This document shows, one piece after another, positions 28,716-40,930 of a DNA stretch of 64,000 nt (position 1 is the first letter of the stretch; the number at the start of each line of letters is the position of its first letter). Below the pieces are notes generated by a model. The model saw only the letters and a list, made by a program, of their open reading frames with translations. It made no database searches and was not told where the DNA came from. This DNA comes from Dryocosmus kuriphilus (Eukaryota > Arthropoda > Insecta > Hymenoptera > Cynipidae). The DNA is taken from NCBI GenBank assembly GCA_038277395.1, contig CM076193.1, positions 85,327,583 to 85,391,582 of the forward strand, read 5' to 3'. The position numbers were made by a program, and so were the translations under genes.

Positions 28716-30473
28716 TCCATCACTTACCTCTGGAACTGACTTCCAAAATCCAAAATTATGACCTGTCGTCTATACAGCGTAAAGTGCAGTCACCAAAAAT
28801 GTATGCCTCCTGCAACGGTTTTGCAAGCTACGAACCACCCAAATACAATTTCAGGTCAAAAGCGAAAGTCCCCTACCATAAATTACCATGAAACTGAAAT
28901 TCAGCATAATTCAGTACATTGTAAATCATTACGCAACTAATATGTTATCTTCATTACACGTAAGTGATACTCACAAAAGAAAAATAATATTCTGCTTGAA
29001 GGCATTCAAACGAGAAAGCAGAATTTTCCGTGAATCACAAAACACCTATTAATTGAAATATTCAACAATTCTGGCAGAAATGCGGACCACCAAAATTTTA
29101 AAACGTAAATCACACTTGTCTCAGTTTCTGCAGACTTTTATATTGATGATTACTCCAATCTGTGATGATTTTGTTATATAAATAATTACTATAGGGTGTA
29201 TTATAGTTTTTAAATAAAAAGTTGGTACAGTCCCCATCTTAGAAAATGTTCTTTTTGTATGTCCATGGCACCGAAACTTTTGATTAGTGTAAAGTATTTT
29301 TAAAATAAAAAGTTGGAAAATTGAGGAAATTCTTTTTATATCAAGTGAATTTTAAGATTTTATGAAAAATGTACATATATTTTTTTCACTGTTACTCTCT
29401 ACATGTATATCGTAATCCTATAATTTTCTCTTTATGTTCTATTGTGTTAATGATATTATAGTGAGGAGAGAAGAAGCCTAAATAAGTTTTTTGTTTGAAC
29501 TAAAATTTAAGTAACTAATTTTCAGTTGTTGGAAATGACTTATTTCATATTATCCACATCGAAAGGTAAAGAGTCCAAGTAGCCCTTTAGCCGCAGTTCT
29601 TTGCGACAGCCCTGTACGTTAGCAAATAGACCAGGAGAAAACTCATTCCCAACGGCCGTCCACAGGCTAGACCTTTTTTATTAACGTTTTTTCATCTCAT
29701 CCGGGACGTTCCTAAACTCATTAAACTACGAAAGCTTCAAAAGTCTTTTTCTCCAAAAATATTAACTTAAATCGATTTTCAAATACAGCATTACAAACAA
29801 TGTGCCTTACTTCACATTTTGAGACTTTAAGCAGCGCGATAGCTGCTTCCAGTCACGAAATAAAGGGATTTAAAAAAAAATGACAATTAAACGAATGTTT
29901 TGGACATTTTCAAATTTCGAAACTTTTACTGGATTCAGAAGATCTTACACAACAAGCGTGAATTTTCTTAAAATTTTCCCACTACAAATGCAGCCGTGGG
30001 AAGAGGTGAAAGTATGGCTTTTCCAAAAATGGACTCCAGGACTTCGTTTTTCGTTGTATTTCATTCAAAAACAAGAAACCAGAATTTTTGCCAGTATGTA
30101 GTAAACAACCGTCTGATGCAGCAGGCTTCATAGATTCAGGTCGTATTTTTCAAAAATCATTAACTTTTTCCCCTGCTGAGCTGCAGCCTTTTAAAACCCC
30201 AGGGGTCAGGACTTTTTGTAGCGACAGTAGGCGACAGAGACGCTCCACTATGTTTCTCATTCTCATCGCGACCATAATACGCTATTGGTATAGTAAATTC
30301 TATTCAAGAGAGAAGCGTCATTTCTTCGAAAGAAATATCCTTGCATAGTCAGAAATTGTGGCCACGAATTCATTTTTCTCATTGCCATTCTCGGATCTCA
30401 ATTAGAATCATTTCCTAATTGTTTACGAAAATATATATAAAGTGCACTTGGTTCAATTGGAAAGCTTTTGCAG

Positions 30474-30753
30474 CCTGGATCCAACGCGTCTTCTGCTCAC
30501 CTTAGGCGCGTCGCACTCTTTGACTGATAATTTGCACGGAAATACAGCCCTACATTGGGCAATCATCGCTAAGAACAATACCGCGATATTAACCCTAGTA
30601 CATCACGGAGCTTCGTTGGACGTTCCAAATTTCCAGAATGAGACACCTATGACGCTTCTGGGTCCACATATCGGGGCTGCCTGGCTGGGACACAAAGTGA
30701 CACACGAGATTAAGGAAAAGCAGGGTCGTATTAGAACATGGTGCAGAGATAAG
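30474..30753 (+). CDS. Hip14: Hip14 coding exon 4 (last ankyrin repeats and linker)
   Basis: Acceptor CTTTTGCAG, donor GATAAG/GTAAAT. It encodes LDPTRLLLTLGASHSLTDN, NTALHWAIIAKNNTAI, an ETPMTLLG repeat and the linker ending RTWCRDK that leads to the first membrane span. The phase joins exon 3 to give Ser before LDPTR, as expected for the family. Confidence 0.92.
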
Positions 30754-30947
30754 GTAAATATTATTAATTTCTGTGAATTATCTATATTTTTTAAAGTTAT
30801 ACTCGATATACAAGAGTGCTGTAAGGATTCCTTTTTATTGGGATTACATTCGTTATAAAAAATTATTTTTATTTAACATCGAGTTTATATCTATGTTATT
30901 AGTGGGTTTATGCCAATGTATTTCACTGATCATAAACCTACTAATAT

Positions 30948-31570
30948 CACAGGTCCATAAAAAAAAAAAATGAAAAAATGGGTCCAGCAACCAGACCGAC
31001 CTTTATTGTATGTTTTCAGGATCGCTGAATCCGAATCCGGGCTCAGTTTTGCTCTTTGAGAAAATTGATGTTCTTGAAAATTTGTTTGAAACAACGTAGG
31101 GCGCCATCCTGAAGTTCTAGAGAATTCTAATAGGGCTCAAATTAAAGTTTGAACCTTTTTATTTACGATACTTATATCTAAACAAATTTTTCCGTCGCCT
31201 GTTTTGAGCGGTAATAGGTTTTCTGCGGCGCGCGCGCTACTCTTCGCCGCTCGGGTAGTGAGCAGGCGCGCGCGGGCAGTAATATCCCATTACCGCTCAA
31301 GATAGACGACCGAAAATTTTTTTTAGATATAAGTATCTTAAAGAAAAAGGTTCAAACTTTAATTTCATCCGTATTAGAAGTCTCCAGAACTTCAGGATGG
31401 CGCCCTACGTTGTTTCAAAGAAATTTCCAAAAACAGCAATTTTCTCAAAAACCTGACGTGATGGAGCAAAACTGAACCTAGATTCGAATGCAGCGACCCC
31501 GAAAACATATAAGGTTGGTCTGGTTGCTGGAACCATTTTTTCATTTTTTTTTTTTTTTTGTGGACCTGTG
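30948..31570. mobile_element. Foldback (long-palindrome) element, 623 bp
   Basis: It begins CACAGGTCCATAAAA and ends TTTTGTGGACCTGTG. The two halves are reverse complements over about 280 bp each; landmarks are GGGCGCCATCCTGAAGTTCT, paired with its inverse near 31395, and AAAGTTTGAACCTTTT, paired near 31350. The ~50-bp centre is GC-rich with GCGCGCGC runs. It has no coding capacity. Flanks show TAAT-like sequences on both sides but no certain target duplication. Confidence 0.85.
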
Positions 31571-33369
31571 TAATGTAAGTATGCCCTCGAAAGTAAAAAA
31601 CACTGATTCTACGTCACAAATTCAATCCTAATGAAAAATTACCTTATAATCTAAATGTTCCGTGTGAGTTAAAGATTTAAGAAAATTAGACTATGGTATC
31701 ATATCAATCACAAATTAAGAGATAGTTTTTGATTGAATATAGAAGGAATGATGTTTTACCTAAAGAAAATTGTTTTCTATATTAAGTTTAGAGAATTTAG
31801 TTTGCATAGTAATTTTTGCAATAGACAATTTAAACAAGCTTTTAAAAATTTCAAACATTCATTGCTAAATTTGCTTATCAAGGATCTTTCTAATCATGTT
31901 AACTTTCAAAAGTTGTTAATTTCCAAACTGAAATGTGAATTAGAAGTTTGTTTACCACAAGACAAAATTATTGATCTTCTAAAACATCAGATTCTTCTTA
32001 ATGATAAATTTTTTAATAATTATAGAAAACACGAACACAAACTTCTTAATTTGATTGAACAACAAACTAATGATTAAGAACAAAATTTAAATTTGCACAG
32101 CATTTTTGAAGAAGGAGAGAGAGAGAGAGAGATCCTTTTTGTTTGTAAACTTAGTAGGTATTCAAATTCCTGATTCAGTGTAACATATTCTTAGATTAGG
32201 TAAAGTCTTCACTAACCGTGTAACGAATAGTAAGTCGAAACAAAGTTTTACATTTATGCAGAAGTTCTGTTGATAAAAGCGGTTTGCATATAAGTAGAAT
32301 TGATCGTAATATTGCTAAACTAAACATTTTCTCAAGAAAAGCCCGGATATAATTTGCATGAATGGTGATAAGGATAACATTGCTGTTTGTATGAAAAAGT
32401 CGGAATATATTAGAGTTATGGAAGAATTACTTTCTAATGAAGACAATTTTTATAAATTAAATGAAAACTCATTTAAAAAATTAAAAGGTAGTACTTTTAG
32501 AATGCGTGATAAATGGAGAAAGGCTGGTCTACTGGGTATAGATATAAGATGAACAGATATTAATACTCCAGATTCGGTGTTCGCAAGATGTTATGGCTTG
32601 AGAAAGATTCACAAGGAAAACTAACTTTCGAGATTAGTTATTTCAATTATTAACACTCCTACTAAATTTTTAGAACAAAACTTCAATTTAATAATTAAAG
32701 ACTCCATTAGTGCCTCAAAATACAGTACAAAAGATATTTGAAAATTTCAAAAACATATAATACAAACAAAGTTGCGGATCACTATGTGATGATTTCTTTG
32801 GATGTTGTTGCAATGTTTCCGAGCATACCTTTGGAATTAGTTAAAAAAAGCAATTTTAAATAAATAGGATGAAATTAAAACACGTACTCGATTAGATCAA
32901 AGGGAGTTTCTAAAAGGGATAGATTTCTTTATGAATTCAAGTTCTTTAAATTTAATGGAGCATTTTATAAGCAAAAATTTGATACGCCCATAGGTTCTGT
33001 CATTTCTCTGGTTTTAACTGAAATTGTCATGGACGATACGGAAAATTTTGCTTTTGGAAAATTAGATTTTAATGTGATTTTTTGTTCTCGGTATGTAGAT
33101 TATATCTTTTTGTGTATTCCTTTAAAATAGTTACAAACAGTTACTGATGCTTTAGCAGTTTCCATCTTAAATTTCAGTTTACGTATGAGATTGAGAAAAA
33201 TAATAAAATAAGTTTTTTAGACTTAGAATTAACTAAACTTCAGGATTGTAGTATTATTACTAATTGGTTTAGGAAAAGTACATATTCAGTTAGAATTTTT
33301 AACTTTTTTCGGAACATCGTATCCAAAACAAAATGACAGTAATTAAAATTTTAGTTCATAAAGCTGTAG

Positions 33370-36300
33370 TAGAGATCCTCAAGGGAGAGTTGTGCCAAGA
33401 ACCATCAAACTTTTGATTGGCCGGAGCTAACCGGAGGGTGAAGACCTGAAAAGCGCGCGATTTTCAAATCAAAGTTTTTAACCTCATCACTTGTTATTAT
33501 AAAAAAAGAGTTTTAATCAGTTACATAGAGCTTTTAAATTATAAAATAAATGATACTATGTTATAATTGAATTATAATAATTATTTTACAAAATTATTAA
33601 GGAAAGACTATTGCTTCTAAATACTTAAACACTTATACAAATTACATATATGTGTATAAGAAGTTTAATTTGGAAATGAAGAAAGTTTTCGGTAAGAAAT
33701 TAATTTTATTTGTTTAACAACCACACATTTATAATAACAGTTATTATAACTTTAAATATAATGCTTAGTAAGTATTCTACTGAAACGTTGTATACATAGC
33801 CATACTTAACAAAAAACAGGGTATCCTTTTTAAAGCGTTTGTAGGCGACAAAGGAATACGGCAAATTAAGGCATTCTTCTGATCCGGCGAAATCGATACA
33901 TAATTGGCAAACACGTATTCTTGATTTTTGAATGCTTGAAATTAAATAGCCAGCAACACGGTATAGAGTATTCATCTCTATATTATTCAGGGGTTGAACG
34001 ATTGCTGATGACAGGCATAATTCGATAGCTGGCAACGCATTTGCAGGCGGATTAGTTTTCTTCTTCGGAATCACAGGGATTAGCTGGATACTAGATTGTG
34101 CAGGAGCAATATTCGCAGATAGACTAATTGTATCCCTCAAAACCATATTTGATGAAGACATAGATGTAGTCTTACTGATAGTTTCTTGACTTTTTTTTGC
34201 GATTGTCCTTTCTTTACATCAAGAAAATCGATGAGTTAATTACTATCATCAAATTCCTAGTTACCATTCTGGATAGGCTTTACGTATTGAGAAATAGTAA
34301 TGAGTCGAAAACCTTGTTTAAATTGTAGAACATTCGGTGTAACGTGTTTGGTCCTGATAACACTAAATAGGTTCTCAACGCAATCCCGTGTGAATTTTGA
34401 CGTGAGTTCAAATTTGAAGCATCTGTGCTCGAAAAGGTATTTGCTGAGTTCAATGACAGAAGTCGTAGATAATATAAATTCTTTTTGAATTGGTTTAAAA
34501 GTTCCTTTATGGCCAATGCATGATCTTCCTAAAAGATCCACCATTTTCGTTAAAAAAGAAATAGTTTCCTGATATTTCTCGCGGTCAAATGTACTTATGG
34601 CACTTTGTAAATTTCGAGATGTCATCAACCTGAACCACTTGGCTATGTTGTCTACAAACCAAGCTGTTGTCTCAAATTCAGGTTTTGATTCCCCATCAGC
34701 TAAAAAATAGAGTGCCGCACTTATCTCATGACTTAGTATTTTTTTAGCTCTATTAACACTCATTTTCTAAAAATGTTTACTGTTTGGAAGAATCAAGTCA
34801 TCAACAGTTAATCCTGGCGTTAATGTGAAGAGTAAATCTTCCTGAGTTCTTAACATGTGTATCATATGTGTAGAATCAACTACAGTAGTTGGTAAATTAT
34901 ATTGCGTTGAACATCCTCAGAAATATACATTTTTTCATTTTTCACTGTACTTGTTACTGTATTCTTTAAAATATGAGGAACGTCTGCTAAAAAATATAAA
35001 CTACGTTCTGGTTTGTTTCCTGGGTGAGGGTGCGGAATAGAGTTTTTTGTTTCTCGATTTCTCCCAGCTGTAATACCAAAAGCGTTCCAGCAAGCAATGT
35101 TGCATGGCCCCATACCAAATGTTACACTATTCACGCGTGATCCAATCATCTCTGCCTTCGATATAATCTCCAAAATTTTTGGATTTAACAACGTTCCGTC
35201 AAAACAAGCATCAGTAAATTCATACCCAACTACTTGCTTCCAACGAGTTGCAGTACCGACCAAAAGGTATACAAGGGCATGTTGTACTTTACCTTCCTTA
35301 CATGTAGGAAGAGTTTGTAAATCAAACATTCTCCATCCTTCAATCGAAACTTCGTCAAGTGCAAAGGAAAATTTTGCATGAATTTCATTATCGAAAGGGC
35401 AAACTTTCTACTGCAAATATTCAAACATTTCATCGGAAATGCCAGGCTGTAAGTTAATATGCTCTATTTTCCTACTTAAGGTTCTACGACTTGGTAAAGG
35501 AAATCCTTGTTTCAACAATTCATCGTATCCCGTGTTTCCACACGTAAATTTTATTCTTCGAGCCTTTTTTATGGTACTCTTTGACCACGGTTTACTTCCT
35601 TTTCTTTTTTTTTTGTTAATCAGTTTAACAATTAGATTTTGCAATTGGTCGTGAGTAAATAATTTCATAACTGCCTTTTTGTAAAAACTATTTCTGTCCA
35701 TTTCCAATTTTTTTTTCTGCTCTTCTAGCTCGGAGGTTTTTTTCTTTAGAGAACATTTTTTTCTTGATTCAGAATTGTTTTCATCACGTCTGTACCATTC
35801 GTTCACTTCTGATTAAAGCTTTCCTGTAAAGTGAGGTAAAAAAGTGGTATATAGCATCAGACATTAGAAATAGTTTTATAAATTTGTTTTCATCATTCGG
35901 TTTACAGGATTATTTTTTACCATGCTTCCAAGTTCCAGAGACATATCAAGAGTAGGTGATTTCGCATCTTTGGCAGAATTGCTAGAAACGGACTCGTTTG
36001 CCTCGCCATTTATGAAGTTCTGGTCATTAGGAACTGACTGATTTGATGGTGTTATAGTTACAAACGTTTCAGCATTTGAAACACTAAACGTAAGCTGTCG
36101 CTAAGAAAAGATCATATAATTTTGAAAATAACATTAATTAAATAATTAAGTATTTCTTTTACTTGACTGGATGATTTAAATAATTTCAAAATTGATTTTT
36201 CGTTTACCTTAGTTACATCTTTGAAGTCTATGTCAATAGAAGATGCGCTTGCATCATCGGAATCTAAACCAGGAATGTATGTTTTTGGGATACGTATTGA

Positions 36301-36815
36301 AATATTGTCCTGAGAGAAAACGATTATCAATATATTTTTTTGATGATTCTTAATACATTCATTTTTTAAACATAAATAGCAATATAATTTCGTGTACCTT
36401 TTTTTCGTCTTCTAAAACTAGGACCATCGGGGAAGCACTTGAATTCCGTTTCTACAAAATATTGGTTGAGTATTAATTTAAGTAGCAATTTAAAATATAG
36501 GAATGACTTCTGCGTTACCATAAAATTTAAAATGCTAAAAATATAAAAAAATTCATCTGTCAAATTTGTGAGAATAACCTCGCTTCGGAGCATGTCGAAA
36601 AATAAGTTTATCAGCACAGAATAATAATAAAACACATACAAATTACGATATCACACAACATAATATTGTACTTACTCACACAATTTATCTTTAATTTACG
36701 ATATCCTTAATATGATCACAGATTTTGAACATTCGATTGCACTATCTCACTTATCCCGGTCACTTCCAGTTAGCTACAATACCATGTTGACTCAACTCTC
36801 CCTTGAAGATCTCTA
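33370..36815 (-). mobile_element. P-family DNA transposon, 3446 bp, perfect 8-bp target duplication
   Basis: Terminal repeats start TAGAGATCCTCAAGGGAGAG on the left and TAGAGATCTTCAAGGGAGAG (reverse complement of the right end), about 23 bp with one mismatch. AGCTGTAG flanks both sides (33362-33369 and 36816-36823). Eight-bp duplications are the rule for P elements. Removing the element with one copy of the duplication restores a continuous Penelope-like reading frame, which confirms the boundaries. It encodes a multi-exon P transposase on the minus strand. Confidence 0.92.
33706..36451 (-). pseudogene. P-element transposase, multi-exon, several stops
   Basis: The largest blocks, in transcript order, are: 35806-35408 (coiled-coil/basic region ending ISDEMFEYLQ); after an in-frame TAG at 35410-35408, the same frame with FALDEVSIEGWRMFDL (first catalytic Asp) through FLADVPHILKN; a frameshift near 34905; an in-frame TAG just before ATG 34763; RAKKILSHEISAALYFL to FTRDCVENLFSVIR; then 34161-33706 with NIEMNTLYRVAGYL. 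Upstream short exons with good splice sites lie at 36451-36398, 36309-36163 and 36094-35921. An N-terminal THAP zinc finger, which binds the element ends in canonical P transposases, is not recognisable. The copy is inactive, and the order and motifs match P/THAP9-type enzymes. Confidence 0.8.
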
Positions 36816-37109
36816 AGCTGTAGGTTTGTCCCATAAGTTTTTATGTAGAAAATCTAAACATTATTAAGAAGATCCTTTTTTAAAATCATTACCCGCAAAA
36901 TCTGATTGAGAAACATGTCAAAATTAGATTTGAGCACATTAAAAAGCAAGCAAAATAGTAGTTTAGTTGCAGATATTCAAAAACAAGACAAAAAATTTAG
37001 TTCATCTAATACCTTTATTCTTCCATATTTTAGTCAAAGGACTCCGTAAAAAAATGTATGGGAAATTGGCTTTCGGTGGATTTGTCTAAAAGGTGGTAAT
37101 TTTGAAGGC

Positions 37110-40072
37110 TATAGGGGCCTGATGAAATATCCTCAACAAAAAATCTAAAGAAATGACCAGTTTTAGCGCTATAAGGCGCTAAGCGCTCATTATCAGTGGA
37201 TGGAACGAATCGCTACCGCTTTGGGAGTAAAAGCGATGTCAAAATAAGAATCACGCTTCAGAACGTGGTCAGTATTATGTTTGTTTATCCCGATGACTCA
37301 TACAGAGCGCTTCGCGAAACAACCGAACGCCAAGCCGTCAAGGTTTCGACATAACTGAAACATTATTCCTTTAAGGAGGTACGGGCACAAACAAACTTTT
37401 CTTACGAATTCTTTAAACTTTGAATATAGGTTCTTTGGAATGTTATCTAAACGTTTGCAAAATTTAAAAAATATTTTCCGCTTTTAAGCTGAGATAATTA
37501 AGATTAAAGTTGAACTCGTACACACGTAAAACCTATCCTGAGCATAGGAAAATGTTACATATCCAACTCTAACTCGTAAACTGTTCTTACCGGTTTTTTA
37601 AAAACGAATATATGTTCGAAGGGGGTTTTATGAAGATTGTAAAAAAATTTCAGAATTTTTGTCCGCTTAGTTTGAGAATAAGAGGCATGCAAAGTTTGAG
37701 AATTTGGAACTTTTCGAAAAATGAAACAAGTGGGTGGTAGCCATCTGGCAACGCTTTCGGAGCGCCTAGCGGGTCCAGCGCATGCGCCAGTCCTGCGGCA
37801 ATATATTTTTGAACTATTATCACACGGAATTGAATAAATTCTGTCTTCAACGTGAAAATTATGTCTATTTAAGTTAATAAATGATAATTATTAATGAAGC
37901 ATATTTTGAATTTTCAGTTCCACTATTTGTTACAAAACAAACCCATAGTTTGTGATTTTCGAAAGCAAAAAATGTACACCAGGTGAATCTGATAAATGAA
38001 ATATGTGTACAAATTATAAAAGAAGTAACATTAATTGAAGATTTTTGTGATACATTGTAAAAGAAGAATATGTAAGGTTATAGTTAGTTCAATATTTGCT
38101 GCATTCTTATTAATTATAAATTATGTCCTTTGTTTTATGTGTGGCACATGAGTTTCATTGATTGTATTCAACTACTATACATTTTTCACTGTGACAATAA
38201 AAAAAATAGAAAATGTGAGTTTCTTTCCCTCCATAATCGCAAATCGTGGGCATCTTTGTAAAGTTATAGTGGTGGAACTGAAAATACCTAATTAATTAAT
38301 TTTATTTAAAAGTAACATTTATTTGGTATATTCAGATTTAATTGTGATATATTTTACTGCAATAAAAAGTAGTAAATTATTTTAAAGTTCAATTTTAGCT
38401 TACAAGTTTTGTTAATAAGTTCATACATAAATTAAATGATAAAATTATTGTGAAAATAATTAAATATTTTACCGAATTCGTTTTTATAAAAACCTTTCAA
38501 GGCTGTCAATTTTTGGTGATGAGCTGTACAGGCAAATTGAAATAAAAATCAAACCATACATTTTCAATTTATAAACTGTTAAAAATTGTATTAACACTTG
38601 CATTCTATATAGAAACGAGTTTACATATAGTGCGTGAACCGAAAGGGCCAAACGCTTAGCGCTCAAGTTTTTGTCTTATTTCGAACCACACTTCTTTCAC
38701 GTGCGAAAACGATGCCACTCTAAGAACATTATTAGGTATGATTATGAACATGCTATGTGGCTTGCGCTCCATGGAACGCCGAACGCTAAGCGCTCACAAT
38801 TTAGACTTAAATGTAACACTTACTGCTTTCAGGGTAGAAACAGTGCGTTCTTTTAAAATAAAAGAGCGGAAATCGATTCGAGCGGCGAGTACTCTTGACT
38901 TCAACTCGTCGTATTTTTTTTTTTATTTTCGACCAAACAAAATATTGCTTGACGAAGAACTTCTCCCAACACTGCTTCACGTACCTGTTTTTACGATTTT
39001 TTCATATCCCAATTCATACGAAAAATTTTAACAGTATAAGCTCGGAAAACACGGTAATTTCTTCGGATTAAATTATTATAAACAATTACAATGTTTATGA
39101 AATGTTCGCCTACATCAACGGAAGCGGAAAAGACTCCCCTACATACTGAAAAAGAAAAATTCCAATTTTGTCAAGAATTGGCCACATTATTGCAAGTTGA
39201 TTCTAAAAAAACACGATTTTTCAATAAAAAAAAACTGCGAAAAAAAAGTAATATTTTATTTTTTTAAAACAAAACAAGCGATGCAATAAAAAACCTATTT
39301 TGAAAGAAAGATGCAGTTTTTAATTCTCTATATTGTCAAATTTTTAAAAAAGGATTTTCGAAAAAAAAATTCTATCCCCTTTTTCTTGGCTTGGACAATT
39401 GATTTACCCGTTTCCAGCGCACGACCGGTTATTGCATCCCGGCCGTCAATTTTTATTGATCTGAAATTTCGTTTGTTATAGTTACCATATTCTCGAACTT
39501 CCGTATAGCCTAATTTCTATTTCACCGAATTATTATCATTTATCATAATTTTTATTTTCCATAATTTTCATTTAACGTATTGTTTATGTTTGCGAACTGT
39601 CACTTGCCACAACATGCATGTCACATAAATTCCAATTGTCCTACATGATTTCCGGTCAATTTCGAACTTGTTGTTTCCCATCTAGGTGTATTTAGTATGG
39701 TCGGTAAGGCAGGTAAAGATGGCGCTGTGAAGCACTTCCTAGGATATCAAATAATGTAGGCGCGAAATTCAAATAAGACATCTGTGTAAGGATCACGTAG
39801 TTTCCAACTTTAATATTACATTTCGAAACAATGTCGAAACTTTGAGCGCTTGGCGTTCAGTTGTTTCGCGACGCGATTTGTATGAGTCATCGGAATAAAT
39901 GAACATAATAAGGACCACGTTCTGAAGCATGATTCTTATTGTGACATCGCTTTTGCTCTCAATGCGATAGCGATTCGTTCCATCCATTGATCTTGACCGC
40001 TTAGCGTCTTATAGCGCTAAAACTGATCATTTCTTTCGATTTTTTATTGAGGATGTTTCATCAGGCCGTTCT
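37110..40072. mobile_element. ~3-kb non-autonomous element with ~250-bp inverted repeats
   Basis: The left arm from about 37110 (GGCCTGATGAAATATCCTCA) matches the reverse complement of the right arm ending about 40072 (GGCCTGATGAAACATCCTCA). Similarity continues for ~250 bp through TTTTAGCGCTATAAG, GATTCGTTCCATCCA (inverted) and GCGTTCAGTTGTTTCGCG blocks. The interior is AT-rich without coding; extra AAACGCTTAGCGCTCA copies near 38650 and 38785 are internal arm fragments. It interrupts Penelope-like copy 1. Exact ends and target duplication are unresolved. Confidence 0.75.
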
Positions 40073-40930
40073 AAAGCTTGAACATAAGTGGTGGGAACAT
40101 AAGAGTTAATGTCTGTTTAAAACGTTATATTCATATTGTGCTTGCTAGACATACAAAAGAATGTACAGATAATGATTTTGAGTGGGATAATGTTCAAATG
40201 TTACATTAAAAAAGTAATGAAAGTAAGAAGAGAATTCATGAAAATGCTTTACACTAAAAAAAATAAAAAGAGTTATCTATAGATTTAAAAACTGATTTGG
40301 ATGAATTTATTAATCGTTTTGATAATATGAATAATTAGAAGATGTAGATATGTATTTCCATGAGTTTTCCTTTCTTCTTTCGTCAAAAATTTAACCTGAA
40401 TTTGGAATTGATTGATTAATATAATTGTTGATTAATTTATTAATTGATTAATAATTAATTTTTTCTTAATTGATTGATTAATTTAGCATTGATTTTTAAA
40501 AAGTTTTAAAACTTATTTTATTTAAGTGTTTTGTTTTTGTTGATATTTGAAGTGTTTAATGTATTTTGGGCGGGTTTTGTATTTGTAGTGAGCGGGAACA
40601 TGTTTTCTCGCTGATTCCAAATATATAAGGGTGTGTCAGTCATTTTAACTTAGTCTTCAATCAGCTCTCATTGGGGGAACATCTTGGCTTCATGATAGGT
40701 TTACACATGGTTGATATCTTTGTTTATTTGTTGTTGTTTTTTTTGCATTGTAGAGGGTGTTACATGAACAGCGAAACGTATGGCTTTTGTTTGGGATTTA
40801 AAAAAAAAAACAAAAAAGACAGGAAAAAAGAAGAAAGGGATTTTGGTTGTCGATTTCTTTTTCCCTTCACTTTTTTTAAATTTTGTTTCTTTTTATTTTT
40901 TAATTAAAAACGTTTGAGGTTATGTGGGTA

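Larger units (their letters stand above)
25763..30252. mobile_element. ~4.5-kb element with ~0.9-kb inverted terminal repeats carrying an OTU-like gene
   Basis: The left arm (about 25763-26660) is the reverse complement of the right arm (about 29369-30252) over nearly 0.9 kb, with moderate divergence. Landmarks seen in both arms are TTTTTGTAGCGACAG, TTTTTCCCCTGCTGA, CTGTACGTTAGCAAA and TTGGAAATGACTTATTTCAT. Inside are a three-unit minisatellite, a degenerate DDE-transposase-like frame on plus, an OTU-protease-like gene on minus and a 79-bp duplication. It fills almost all of the intron between Hip14 exons 3 and 4. The superfamily is not recognised, and the outermost ends and target duplication could not be fixed exactly. 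Confidence 0.75.
31640..40930 (+). mobile_element. Penelope-like element copy 1, split by a P element and a long-TIR element
   Basis: Three separated pieces share one reading direction. 31640-33369 holds RT frames (LHSNFCNRQFKQAFKNFKHS, RCYGLRKIHKEN, then RYVDYIFLCIP where the catalytic YVDD reads YVDY). 36824-37110 continues the protein after the P insertion (AVGLSHKFLCRKSK, then SSSNTFILPYF). 40090-40350 holds the C-terminal endonuclease end (HTKECTDNDFEWDNV). The 3' region 40750-40930 resembles the terminal repeat of copy 2, including the GAAACGTATGGC hairpin. Many stops show that it is dead. It sits in the 14-kb Hip14 intron 4. Confidence 0.75.

Noticed and set aside
40671..40907. 78-codon plus-strand frame
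   Set aside because: It falls in the 3' terminal region of Penelope-like copy 1 (hairpin and T/A-rich repeat) and is not protein-like.
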